A stretch of DNA of 46,368 bases from Streptomyces diastatochromogenes (lineage in GTDB: Bacteria; Actinomycetota; Actinomycetes; Streptomycetales; Streptomycetaceae): NCBI GenBank assembly GCA_001550305.1, contig LRTP01000319.1:1-46368 (forward strand), given 5' to 3'. Numbering within the stretch: the first letter of the stretch is position 1; each line of letters opens with the position of its first letter. The position numbers and the translations under genes were made by a program. Of this stretch, positions 23,751 through 31,521 are shown piece after piece. Under the pieces are notes generated by a model that saw only the letters and a program-made list of their open reading frames with translations, ran no database searches and was not told the DNA's origin.

Positions 23751-24557
23751 TCAGCCGTACGTGATGTCCGACGTCGCGTACTTGCAGTAGGTGCTGTCGG
23801 GGCCGGCCCCGTTCGTGGTCGGTTCGGCCCCCGTGTTGTTGCCGATGTACTTCTGGCAGGGGATGATCTTCTTGCTGGAATCCCCGACGATCTTGATGGC
23901 CTTGAGGGTCGCGCTGTCGCCGTAGTTGGTGTTGATGCCGACGAGCTTGCTTCCCTTGTAGGTGGCCTCGATCCCGTTGAGGTTGATCGCCCGCTTGTAC
24001 TGCGTCTTGCAGTTGCCGCACGAACGGACGAACGTACCGAAGGTCTGCACCGCGAAGTTCGAGACGTTCAGCGTTCCGGCGCCGTTGAACTGGAACACCT
24101 TGTCGGTGGCTTCCTTCGCGCCGCCGCCCGAGACGGTGTAGACGTTGGACGACGAGGAGCCCAGGAACGTCGCCGCGTCCTCGCCGACGTCCTCCCACCA
24201 GACGTTCTGCAGCGTGCAGCTGCCCAGGCAGTGGATGCCGTCCGCGGCGGGGGCGCCGATGATGACGTTCTTCAGAACGGTGCCGGCGGCCAGCTCCAGG
24301 ATCGGCCCCTGGCTCTCGCTCTGACTGCCGGAGCCCAGGTCACCGGTGCCGTAGAGCCGCTTCATCCCGTAGTCCTTGGTACCGGAGACAGAGATGGTGG
24401 CGGAGACGGCCTGACTGCCGTTCGCGGTCGGCCAGGTGGCGGCACTCGCCGGAGACAGGCCACCCTCTGCCATGATCATGACAGCCGACAGGCCGACTGC
24501 GGCCAGGGAGCCGGTGAGGGCGCGCCGTCGGGTGCGCGGGCGTGCTGATGAGGTCAT
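23751..24557 (-). CDS. Secreted pectate lyase, PL3 family
   Basis: 268 residues from ATG 24557 with AAGGAGG about 9 bp upstream. The signal peptide (RRRALTGSLAAVGLSAVMIM ... SPASA) has a twin-Arg-like start. The mature part, a small parallel beta-helix, shows PL3 features: ADGIHCLGSCTLQNVWWEDV, EDAATFLG, VFQFNGAGTLNVSNFAVQTF and CGNCKTQYKRAINLNGI. PL3 enzymes cleave polygalacturonate by beta-elimination outside the cell, with Ca2+. It follows the PL1 gene by 35 bp on the same strand, probably one operon with two different pectate lyase folds. Confidence 0.87.
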   Translation of the reverse strand: MTSSARPRTRRRALTGSLAAVGLSAVMIMAEGGLSPASAATWPTANGSQAVSATISVSGTKDYGMKRLYGTGDLGSGSQSESQGPILELAAGTVLKNVIIGAPAADGIHCLGSCTLQNVWWEDVGEDAATFLGSSSSNVYTVSGGGAKEATDKVFQFNGAGTLNVSNFAVQTFGTFVRSCGNCKTQYKRAINLNGIEATYKGSKLVGINTNYGDSATLKAIKIVGDSSKKIIPCQKYIGNNTGAEPTTNGAGPDSTYCKYATSDITYG

Positions 24558-24592
24558 GTCCCGATTCCTCCTTCTGAACGAACGTGGGGCGG

Positions 24593-25573
24593 TCAGAGCT
24601 TTCCGGCGCCCGCGCCGGACGTCACCGAGGCGACGACACTCGAGGCGGGCTCGGCGGTGTAGCCGTAGGGCGGGGTGGTGAAGGTGCCCACCCGCGAGAT
24701 CTCGGTGGCGGCTCCCCCGAGGTCGTTGCCGCGCAGGTTGGCGTATCCGTCGACGTCGCTGTCGCGGTTGGTCGTGACGGCGACCGTCGTGGCGCGGAAG
24801 ACGTTGTTCTCGACGAGCATCTGGGCGCCCATGCGGGAGTGCACGGCGGTGTCGGCCCCGACGACGTAGTTGTCGTAGAAGTGGCCGGTGCCGAAGCGCA
24901 GGCTGGGGATGCGGGAGTTGACGTTGTTGAACCAGTTGTGGTGGTACGTCACCCGCAGATGCCCGGTGTCCTCGCTCGCGTTGTTGTCGCTGTGCCCGAC
25001 GAGCGAGCCCTTGTAGTGGTCCTTGAAGGTGTTCCAGGACACGGTGACGTGGTCGGAGCCGTGATTGATGTCGAGCAGACCGTCGTAGTAGTCCTTGCCG
25101 TGGTCAAGGTCGGACGAGAAGGAGTTGTGGTCGATCCACACCTTCGTCGACGCCTGCACGGTGATGCCGTCGGCCGGCTTGAGCGGCTTGCTGATGTTCA
25201 GGTTGCGGACGACCACGTTGGTCACCTTCTTCAGCCGCAGTCCGCCGCCGGTGAAGCCGGACGACGAACCCGCGCCGAGAACGGTGGTGTTGGAGCCGAT
25301 GTCGACCTGTCCACTGAGCATGATCAGGCCGTTCACCCGCACCACCTTGGCGGTGTCGCCCGTGACGGCCGCCTTGAAGGCATCGAGGGTCGAGACGGTG
25401 ACGGCGGTGGCTCCCTCGCCGCCGGTGGTCCCGGCACCGAAGCCGACCGGCGAGGTGTCGGCCGCCGAGGCGGGCGACGGGAGGACGAGAGCGGTGGTGA
25501 CGGCCAGGGCGGCCGCGGTGGCCGTGGCCAGGGTCAGTCTGCGAGTGCGTGTCCGTGGGGGGCGAGTACGCAT
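24593..25573 (-). CDS. Secreted pectate lyase, PL1 family
   Basis: 326 residues from ATG 25573 (GAAGGGA upstream). After the signal peptide (ending PASAAD) come PL1 motifs: VWIDHNSFSSD, then DYYDGLLDINHGSDHVTVSW with its Ca2+-binding aspartates, KGSLVGHSD, and HLRVTYHHNWFNNVNSRIPS followed by LRFG, which carries the catalytic arginine region (RxPxxR). It degrades pectate by beta-elimination. It is the first gene of the PL1-PL3 pair. Its promoter region holds a palindrome at 25639 and a LacI-type core at 25783. Confidence 0.92.
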   Translation of the reverse strand: MRTRPPRTRTRRLTLATATAAALAVTTALVLPSPASAADTSPVGFGAGTTGGEGATAVTVSTLDAFKAAVTGDTAKVVRVNGLIMLSGQVDIGSNTTVLGAGSSSGFTGGGLRLKKVTNVVVRNLNISKPLKPADGITVQASTKVWIDHNSFSSDLDHGKDYYDGLLDINHGSDHVTVSWNTFKDHYKGSLVGHSDNNASEDTGHLRVTYHHNWFNNVNSRIPSLRFGTGHFYDNYVVGADTAVHSRMGAQMLVENNVFRATTVAVTTNRDSDVDGYANLRGNDLGGAATEISRVGTFTTPPYGYTAEPASSVVASVTSGAGAGKL

Positions 25574-25638
25574 GCGGGTGCGTCCCTTCGGGAGTGCCGT
25601 AGGTCATGTACGCGGACGATGTACACCATGGCGAGCAG

Positions 25639-25653
25639 CATGAGGTGCTCATG
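25639..25653. promoter_or_regulatory. Palindrome near the PL1 start
   Basis: CATGAG-GTG-CTCATG, a perfect 6-bp repeat about 66 bp upstream of the PL1 start codon. It is overlapped by a wider GAGCA...TGCTC repeat. Candidate operator for pectin-responsive control. Confidence 0.4.
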
Positions 25654-25782
25654 ACACTTACATCGAGAATCGTCAGCTCCAGGGGGTGTGCACATTCCCA
25701 GGTGATGCGGCTCGGAGATCTGATGTCTCGCATATGAGATGCCAGGCGCGGGTCAGGCTGCTGAACGGGAAACGTATGGGGC

Positions 25783-25790
25783 AAGCGCTT
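25783..25790. promoter_or_regulatory. LacI-family-like operator core
   Basis: AAGCGCTT within GCAAGCGCTTTC, a CG-centred palindrome typical of LacI/GalR operators, about 210 bp upstream of the PL1 gene. No LacI gene is in the window. Confidence 0.3.
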
Positions 25791-25862
25791 TCTAGTCAAC
25801 GCTTCGCACCGAACACATCCGGTCAACTCCCTTGCCCCGCCGGGTCGGTGGACACAAGGAAG

Positions 25863-25896
25863 CCGGGCCCGATCCACGGAGGGATCGGGCCCGGCG
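25863..25896. terminator. Hairpin downstream of the HNH-like gene
   Basis: A perfect 14-bp inverted repeat (GCCGGGCCCGATCC and its complement, 6-nt loop), 33 bp past the stop codon. Confidence 0.85.
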
Positions 25897-25929
25897 AGGT
25901 TGTTCAGCCGCGTCGCGACGAGTGGCGCG

Positions 25930-26454
25930 TCAGCTGAGACCGAGGTCGGAGAGGGCGGTGGTCCAGTCGTTGATGATGGCGTCCTGGGCGTCGGAGAGCG
26001 AGACCGTACCCGCACAGACGGCCTTCTTGAGCTTGTTCTCGACCGTGTCCTTGTTGGCCGCGGTCTTGGTGCCGTACTGCGGCTCGGGCCAGAGGTTGAG
26101 CTCGCTCTTCGGAGCACCGCCGAGCTCCAGGGGCACGAAGTGGTCTTCCTCGTAGTCCGAGGTGCTGGTGTCGGTGTAGCCGTACTCGACGATCTGCTTC
26201 TTCTTCAGGGCGGTGGTGTACGAGCTGGAGGGCCGTACGGTCGCGGTCCAGCCGGAGACACAGATCGTGGAGCCGATGGTGGACTGGGTGACGTCCGGGT
26301 TGAGGTCGCCGGGCTGGCAGCTGGGGTCCGGCAGGGGAAGGTACGCCTGGCTGCACGTCGCGGCGTGGGCGCTGCCGGTGGCGACGGTGAGGCCGGCGGC
26401 GGCGAGGGCGAGGGCGGACAGGGAGGTGACGAGGGGGCGGGATATGCGCGACAT
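25930..26454 (-). CDS. Secreted HNH-endonuclease-like protein
   Basis: 174 residues from ATG 26454 (GGGAG upstream). Signal peptide LVTSLSALALAAAGLTVATG up to AHA. The mature part has an HNH-like core, YEEDHFVPLELGGAP followed by SELNLWPEP and later ENKLKKAVCAG. The pattern D-H-x-x-P-L-x-x-G-G then N-L-x-P is typical of the beta-beta-alpha metal nuclease fold. Two early cysteine pairs (CSQAY, PSCQPG, TICVSG) fit an exported protein. Secretion suggests a role in DNA breakdown or competition rather than restriction. It has no evident partner or immunity gene nearby; function is otherwise unknown. Confidence 0.75.
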   Translation of the reverse strand: MSRISRPLVTSLSALALAAAGLTVATGSAHAATCSQAYLPLPDPSCQPGDLNPDVTQSTIGSTICVSGWTATVRPSSSYTTALKKKQIVEYGYTDTSTSDYEEDHFVPLELGGAPKSELNLWPEPQYGTKTAANKDTVENKLKKAVCAGTVSLSDAQDAIINDWTTALSDLGLS

Positions 26455-26783
26455 CGTGGGGGTCTCCCGATGTGGTGCCCGGCAGGAGTTCCGGGCGGTC
26501 GTGCGCATGACAGCACCAGGAGCGTCTATGCGGGTAGACCCTTTGACCGGAACGGGAGACGTTTGATTGAAGGTTTGTCCATGACCTGACAGCAACGGAT
26601 GAAGTCATGGCCTCGGCTTGGTTGTTCAACGCGGTACGGCCGAACGGCGGGCCCCGTCACTCCGGACGCCGCCCCACCGAGGAGGTGCGTGGCGACAGGC
26701 GTCGAGGTTCGGCACCGTGCGACCGGCGGGGCCAGGGCCTGGGCGGTGGCCGTCGGCCGGCCTCACACGGTCGGGGCAACCCG
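26455..26783. other. Intergenic region before the ECF41 operon
   Basis: No supported gene. It holds the HNH-like gene promoter (AT-richer around 26560-26580) and otherwise GC-rich sequence up to the ECF41 promoter. Confidence 0.5.
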
Positions 26784-26810
26784 CCTCACATTCGAGGGGG
26801 CTGTCTCGTC
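26784..26810 (+). promoter_or_regulatory. ECF41-type promoter
   Basis: CCTCACA (26784-26790), a 16-bp spacer, and CGTC (26807-26810). The known ECF41 promoter is TGTCACA, about 16 bp, CGTC. The -10 ends 8 bp before ATG 26819, so the first transcript would be leaderless or nearly so. Confidence 0.6.
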
Positions 26811-26818
26811 ATAGAGGT

Positions 26819-27244
26819 ATGAACTCGAAAATCAGGTACGCCAGTCTCGGCCTCCTGGCCGTGACCGGGCTGTACACAGGCGTCTGGGCCTACTGCTCCC
26901 CGACGAGCTGGTACGCGAACTTCCCCGGCCTCGGACTGAGCTGGCTGCCCCAGCTGGGCCCCTACAACGAACACCTCGCCAAGGACGCCGGAGCGATGTT
27001 CCTGGCCCTGGCCTTCCTGACCGCCATCGCCCTGCGTTCCGTGCACGACACCCGGCTGGTCCAGACGACAGGCGCCGTGTGGTTGCTCTTCAACGTGCTG
27101 CACTTCAGCTACCACGTCCAGCACCTCGACATGTACAACACACGCGACCAGATCCTCAACGTGGTCTTCCTCGCCGCACTCATCCTGCTCGCGGCCCTAC
27201 TGCTGTTCCCCGCCCTCCCCGCACGACAGGACCGCACACGATGA
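26819..27244 (+). CDS. Four-helix membrane protein, first gene of the ECF41 operon
   Basis: 141 residues from ATG 26819. Four membrane helices are visible: SLGLLAVTGLYTGVWAY, AGAMFLALAFLTAIAL, AVWLLFNVLHFSYHV and VVFLAALILLAALLLF. The size and layout recall DoxX/DUF4345-like small membrane proteins; exact family unknown. Extracytoplasmic loop residues (SPTSWYANFPGLGLSWLPQL) and the His/Tyr-rich third helix may hold a cofactor or quinone, which is inference. It directly follows the ECF41-like promoter and overlaps no other gene. The oxidoreductase and sigma factor genes follow on the same strand. Confidence 0.75.
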   Translation: MNSKIRYASLGLLAVTGLYTGVWAYCSPTSWYANFPGLGLSWLPQLGPYNEHLAKDAGAMFLALAFLTAIALRSVHDTRLVQTTGAVWLLFNVLHFSYHVQHLDMYNTRDQILNVVFLAALILLAALLLFPALPARQDRTR

Positions 27245-27300
27245 ACCACAACGGCGACGACGGCGGCACAGGCGGCGTGAGCGCGAAGGAGGAGCCCGGC

Positions 27301-28065
27301 ATGCGGGTGGCGGTGGCAGGCGGAACCGGACTGGTGGGACGGCATGTGGTCGAGGAGCTGACGGCGGCCGGGCACCACCCGGTGGTACTGGCCCGGTCCA
27401 CGGGTGTGGACCTCGTGACCGGCACCGGACTCGACGGGGCCCTAGCCGGCGTCGACGCGGTCGTCGACGTCACCAACGTGACGACCACGAGCGGCAAGAA
27501 GGCCGTCGCGTTCTTCGACCGCGTCGCCCACACCCTCCAGGACGCCGGTGAACAGGCTGGGGTTCGCCACCACGTCCTGCTGTCGATCGTCGGGATCGAC
27601 CGGGTCGGCCTCGGCTACTACCAGGGAAAACTGCACCAGGAAAGCGTGCTCAAGAGCGGGCGGACGCCGTGGACGGTGCTGCGCGCCACCCAGTTCCACG
27701 AGTTCGCCCAGCAGACCCTCGACCGCGTCCCTGGACCACTCGCGGTGGTACCCCGGATGCGGACCCAGCCCGTCGCCGCCCGTGAGGTCGCCCAGCGCCT
27801 CGTACGACTCGTCTCCGCCCCGGCGCAGGGCATGGCCCCCGAACTGGCCGGACCCCGTGTCGAACAGCTCGTCGACATGACAGGTCGGCTGCTGCGGGCG
27901 CGCCACCAGCGCCGGCTGCTGCTGCCCGTGAAAATGCCCGGCGCCACCGGCACGGCCATGACCGGCGACGGTCTGATCCCCGCCGGGCCCGGCCCCCGCG
28001 GCAGCCAGACCTTCGACGAATGGCTCGCCCTCCACACCCCTCACCACGCCCACCAGGGAGGATGA
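27301..28065 (+). CDS. NAD(P)H-binding atypical SDR (NmrA-like), ECF41 partner
   Basis: 254 residues from ATG 27301 with AAGGAGGAG 7 bp upstream; an earlier ATG at 27241 overlaps the previous stop (ATGA) but lacks such a site. The glycine motif is MRVAVAGGTGLVGRHVVEEL. The atypical SDR core follows: DAVVDVTNVTTTSG, HHVLLSIVGIDRVGLGYYQG with Tyr-x3-Lys-like spacing, and VLRATQFHEFAQQ. ECF41 sigma factors are typically encoded beside a carboxymuconolactone decarboxylase, oxidoreductase or epimerase; this is that partner. It probably reduces or senses an unknown metabolite with NAD(P)H. It is 7 bp upstream of the sigma gene. Confidence 0.85.
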   Translation: MRVAVAGGTGLVGRHVVEELTAAGHHPVVLARSTGVDLVTGTGLDGALAGVDAVVDVTNVTTTSGKKAVAFFDRVAHTLQDAGEQAGVRHHVLLSIVGIDRVGLGYYQGKLHQESVLKSGRTPWTVLRATQFHEFAQQTLDRVPGPLAVVPRMRTQPVAAREVAQRLVRLVSAPAQGMAPELAGPRVEQLVDMTGRLLRARHQRRLLLPVKMPGATGTAMTGDGLIPAGPGPRGSQTFDEWLALHTPHHAHQGG

Positions 28066-28072
28066 CGGCCCC

Positions 28073-29005
28073 GTGTCCACACCCCCGGGACCCGCCCAGG
28101 ACCCCACCCTCGGCACGCTCATGGCCGAACGCCGCCGCCTGCTCAACATCGGCTACCGCATGCTCGGATCCCTGCAGGACGCCGAGGACGTGGTCCAGGA
28201 GACCTACGCCCGCTGGTACGGCCTGCCCGAGGAGGAACAGCAGGCGATCGGCGCGCCGTTGGCCTGGCTGACGCGGGTCGCCTCCCGGATCTGCCTCGAC
28301 CACCTCACCTCGGCCCGCGTCCGCCGCGAGCACTACACCGGTGAGTGGCTGCCCGAGCCCGTCCGGCACAGTGCCACGTGGACCAGCGCAGGCGATGAGG
28401 GCGGGGCCGACCCGGCCGACCGGATCACCCTCGACGAGTCGGTCAGCATGGGCATGCTGGTGGTCCTGGACTCGTTCACTCCCGCGGAGCGCGTGGCCTT
28501 CGTCCTCCACGACATCTTCGGCATGCCGTTCACCGAGATCGCCGACACCGTGGGCCGCACCCCCGCCGCCTGCCGCCAGCTCGCCTCCTCCGCCCGTCGG
28601 CGCATCGCCGACCGGCGTCCCGGCAGCAGCACCGCACAGGAGCACCGGCAGATCGTCACCGCGTTCCGCCACGCCTGCCAGACCGGCGACCTCGACACGC
28701 TCGTCGCGCTCCTCGACCCCGCCGTCGAGTCGCGCAGCGACGGAGGCGGCAGGGTCCGCGCCGCCCTGCGCCCGGTCATCGGCCGGGACAAGGTCGCCCG
28801 CCTCTTCCTCGGCCTCATGCGCAACGAACCCGGCGTCGAACTCGTCGAGGAGGACGTCAACGGCTCCCCCGGCGTCAGCGTCCGCATCGCCGGTACCACG
28901 ATCGCCGTCGTCGCCCTGGACATCCACGACGGTCTGGTCACCGACGTGTGGATGGTCGTCAACCCCGACAAGCTGCATGCCTGGACCGGCCACGAAACCC
29001 CCTGA
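28073..29005 (+). CDS. ECF41-family RNA polymerase sigma factor (SigJ-like)
   Basis: 310 residues from GTG 28073. Sigma region 2 (LLNIGYRMLGSLQDAEDVVQ, then ETYARWYG) and region 4 (ERVAFVLHDIFGMPFTEIAD, then TVGRTPAACRQLASSARRRI) are followed by the SnoaL-like C-terminal extension of this family. The ECF41 signatures are both present: DGGGR at 223-227 and NPDKL at 297-301. In ECF41 the extension replaces an anti-sigma factor and tunes activity. It likely transcribes its own operon from the promoter at 26784-26810. The inducing signal is unknown. Confidence 0.92.
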   Translation: MSTPPGPAQDPTLGTLMAERRRLLNIGYRMLGSLQDAEDVVQETYARWYGLPEEEQQAIGAPLAWLTRVASRICLDHLTSARVRREHYTGEWLPEPVRHSATWTSAGDEGGADPADRITLDESVSMGMLVVLDSFTPAERVAFVLHDIFGMPFTEIADTVGRTPAACRQLASSARRRIADRRPGSSTAQEHRQIVTAFRHACQTGDLDTLVALLDPAVESRSDGGGRVRAALRPVIGRDKVARLFLGLMRNEPGVELVEEDVNGSPGVSVRIAGTTIAVVALDIHDGLVTDVWMVVNPDKLHAWTGHETP

Positions 29006-29045
29006 GGAGCGGAGCCGAGCCCCGGATCGCCCCGCTCGCGTGGGT

Positions 29046-29996
29046 CTACCGCGGCTCGAAACTCGGCTCGACGCCCGTCAGGTCGCGGCTGAGGTCCCAC
29101 AGCCGAGCCGCGACCCGGGCGTCGGCGAAGTGGTCCCGGACAGGTTCGAGCCGCGGCTCGCCGCGCAGGCCGAAGACCGTCGGCCCCCACAACTGCCCTC
29201 CGCCCACCCCGGGGTCGAGGACGGCCCGCACCACGGGCCACGCACCGGCCTCCTTGCCCTGAACGAGGAGGCCGGCGGGCAGGCCGCGCAGCCGTTCACC
29301 GGTACCGCGCACGTGCACCGGCGGTCGGGAAGGGGTCAGGGAGTCCAGCGCGCCGCCGGGATGAGCCACCACACTCAGCACCGGGCTGCCTGCCGCCCGC
29401 AGACGGCGGTCGAGCTCGAATCCGAAGGTCATCTGCGCCAGCTTCGAACGCCCGTAGGTGCGCTTCGGCCGGTAGTCCCTGCCGGACTGCGGATCGTCCA
29501 GGTCCAGCCGCTCGGACCGCGCCGCGAAACTGCCGACCGTCACGACGCGGGCCGCCGGTGCGGCCGACAGCAGCGGCGCCAGCCACCGGGTCAGCGCGAA
29601 GTGCCCGAGGTGATTGGTCCCGAACATCAGCTCGTTGCCGTCCCCGGTCCACCGTCGCGGCGGCTCGTCCAGCGCCACTCCGGCGTTGCAGACCACCGCG
29701 TCGAGGCACTCCGTCTCCAGCGAGTCCACCGAGGTCCTGAGCGATGCCAGATCGGCGAGGTCCAACCGGAGACGGCGCAGCCGCGCACCACGGACGCGGG
29801 ATCGGATCGACCCCATGGCGGCTTCGGCCTTCGCCGGATCCCGGCTGCCCAGGACGACGGTGGCCCCGGTCCCGGCGAGTTGCTCGGCGACGAAATACCC
29901 GATGCCCGCGTTGCCGCCGGTGATCAGGAAGGTGCTGCCGTCGGCGCGCGGCAGTCGACGGACATCCCACGGCCGGGTACGAGACATGGACGACAT
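29046..29996 (-). CDS. SDR-family oxidoreductase (protochlorophyllide-reductase-like)
   Basis: 316 residues from ATG 29996 with AGGAG 8 bp upstream. Coenzyme motif ITGGNAGIGYFVAEQL, then VVCNAGVAL, GTNHLGHFALTRWL, Ser in VVTVGSFAA and the catalytic TYGRSKLAQM (Tyr-x3-Lys). The long C-terminal part and the NHLGHFxLT motif match the retinol-dehydrogenase/protochlorophyllide-reductase-like SDR group common in actinobacteria. The substrate is unknown. It is convergent with the sigma factor gene (40 bp gap). Confidence 0.87.
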   Translation of the reverse strand: MSSMSRTRPWDVRRLPRADGSTFLITGGNAGIGYFVAEQLAGTGATVVLGSRDPAKAEAAMGSIRSRVRGARLRRLRLDLADLASLRTSVDSLETECLDAVVCNAGVALDEPPRRWTGDGNELMFGTNHLGHFALTRWLAPLLSAAPAARVVTVGSFAARSERLDLDDPQSGRDYRPKRTYGRSKLAQMTFGFELDRRLRAAGSPVLSVVAHPGGALDSLTPSRPPVHVRGTGERLRGLPAGLLVQGKEAGAWPVVRAVLDPGVGGGQLWGPTVFGLRGEPRLEPVRDHFADARVAARLWDLSRDLTGVEPSFEPR

Positions 29997-30176
29997 GAGG
30001 CAGGCTCCTGGTGCTGAGTACGACGGGACGGCTCCAACGTCGCAACAGCGGCTGACAGTTCACCTACAGGTCACCGACAACCCCGACAGGCCCCCGACAA
30101 CCCCACCCGAGCTCGACGTCGCCCTGCACCACGGACAACCACTGAGTTGTCCCGAGGGCATGACCGTGACACGGAC

Positions 30177-30222
30177 AGGAGGGGGTGAGGGCTCGGCGGT
30201 GGCCGGGCCCTCACCCCCTCCT
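30177..30222. terminator. Hairpin downstream of the PPOX gene
   Basis: AGGAGGGGGTGAGGGC (30177-30192) pairs with its complement at 30207-30222, a 16-bp stem. The right arm touches the PPOX stop codon. Confidence 0.8.
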
Positions 30223-30608
30223 CACGCGGTCAGGGAGATGCGAATCCCGACCGTGCCGTCCGTGCCCCGCCGCAGACGGCTGCCGAAGAGGGTGAGACGG
30301 CCGAGGATGCCGTACTTTCCGGCGATCAGCCGGCGGTAGCGCGCGGTGGCGGCCGGGTCGAGGATCTCCGCCGTGGCGGGGACCTGCTCGCCGGTCGGAT
30401 TGCCGCGCACGTCGCACGGACCCACCAGGACGTCGGCCCGGTTGCGGATCCGCTTCACCTTCCAGGAGTCCGCGCTGGTCCAGGCGCCGAGCGCCGCACC
30501 GTCACGGACCACCCACACGGGCGTCGCCACCCCCGTACCGTTCTTGCGGTAGCTCGTGATCAGCAGGAACTTGCTTGAAGCGAGCGCGTCCAGTTTCGTC
30601 TCGTCCAT
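30222..30608 (-). CDS. PPOX-class F420-dependent oxidoreductase
   Basis: 128 residues from ATG 30608. The split-barrel flavin-reductase-like fold is suggested by KFLLITSYRKNGTGVATPVW, VVRDGAALGAWTSADSWKVK and RIRNRADVLVGPCDVRG. This pattern is typical of Streptomyces proteins annotated as TIGR03666/PPOX F420-dependent enzymes. Such proteins bind F420 or a flavin and reduce small substrates; the substrate is unknown. It is a single gene with its own terminator. Confidence 0.85.
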   Translation of the reverse strand: MDETKLDALASSKFLLITSYRKNGTGVATPVWVVRDGAALGAWTSADSWKVKRIRNRADVLVGPCDVRGNPTGEQVPATAEILDPAATARYRRLIAGKYGILGRLTLFGSRLRRGTDGTVGIRISLTA

Positions 30609-30652
30609 GCGGGGAGTCTAAGCAGTCACGGCCGGGAGTCCACGCCGCCCGT

Positions 30653-31291
30653 TCAGGACAGCTGGCCGTTGTAGTCCGGCAGCTTGAACGTGCGCTCGGC
30701 GTGACCGCCGACGAGGTCGGAGTCGTTGTTGCCGACGTTGGCGATGATCGTGTAGCCCCGCGACTCGATCTCCGCGCGCTTGCTGGTCTTGTAGGTGCTG
30801 ACCTCGTCGAACAGATCGGGCAGGTCGCGCGTGTAGAGACCGGAGACCGGGTAGCCGACGCTCGTCAGGTTCCACTCCGTCAAGGAGGAGATGATGCCCG
30901 GACGTGCGCTGATGAAGAAGATGTCGACGCCGCGGGAGCGCGCGTAGCGGGCGAGGTCGAGCGAGGGCTTGACCGCCGGGGTCGGCAGTTCGTACCACGG
31001 GTGGAAGTCCGTCTCCAGCGTGGTGTTGTCGATGTCGAACACGAGGGCCAGCTTCTGCCCGGCGGCGTTCGCGGTGCGCTGCTCCACGTAGGGCCGTGCC
31101 TGGTCGATGACCGCCTTGACGTCGCTCTGCCAGGAGGCGTAGTCGACCGCGGCCGTCGCCGCCGTCGCGCTCACCGCCGTCTGGGCCGGAGCCGCGGCGG
31201 CGGTCCCCGCAGCGGTGACCGTCCCCCCGATGCCCAGCGCCACGACCACCGAGACCGCGCCGATCCGGCGCCCCACACCGCGTCCTGTCAT
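30653..31291 (-). CDS. Secreted HAD-family acid phosphatase
   Basis: 212 residues from ATG 31291 with AAAGGGG about 8 bp upstream. Signal peptide GRRIGAVSVVVALGIGGTVT up to AAAAP. The HAD nucleophile motif is FDIDNTTLETD (DxDxT), then IFFISARPG for motif II, a lysine around YKTSKRAEIE and NVGNNDSDLVGG for the metal-binding acids. This is the class B/plant acid phosphatase-like subset. It should release phosphate from organic phosphates outside the cell. No PhoP-like box was seen in its promoter. The next gene upstream, the NADH dehydrogenase, is divergent. Confidence 0.88.
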   Translation of the reverse strand: MTGRGVGRRIGAVSVVVALGIGGTVTAAGTAAAAPAQTAVSATAATAAVDYASWQSDVKAVIDQARPYVEQRTANAAGQKLALVFDIDNTTLETDFHPWYELPTPAVKPSLDLARYARSRGVDIFFISARPGIISSLTEWNLTSVGYPVSGLYTRDLPDLFDEVSTYKTSKRAEIESRGYTIIANVGNNDSDLVGGHAERTFKLPDYNGQLS

Positions 31292-31440
31292 GCTCGTCCC
31301 CTTTTCATGTCGGAGCGGCGAGGTGCCTCGACCGTCGCCGCTGGACAGATGATCGTGCCTAAGGATGTACAAGAAGGGAAGACGAAGTTACTGATCGGTA
31401 GAAGAACTCGTGGCCGCCGCCCTCCCCTCCGACTCGGGGT

Positions 31441-31453
31441 GGCACTTGGTGCC
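31441..31453. promoter_or_regulatory. TetR-type 13-bp operator upstream of the NADH dehydrogenase
   Basis: GGCACTTGGTGCC, a perfect GGCAC-N3-GTGCC palindrome 69 bp before the start codon. Its context (TGGCAC...GTGCCATCCC) closely matches the perfect copy at 23184 (TGGCAC...GTGCCATACCC). Confidence 0.55.
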
Positions 31454-31521
31454 ATCCCGTGTGAGCCTGGGCTGACGGGTGGCGGGCCACGATGTCTGGC
31501 ACACGGAGAGAGGTAGCTGGG

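Larger units (their letters stand above)
25574..25862. other. Pectate lyase promoter region
   Basis: No gene is seen. It contains the two operator-like sites listed separately and ends at the terminator of the HNH-like gene. Confidence 0.5.
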
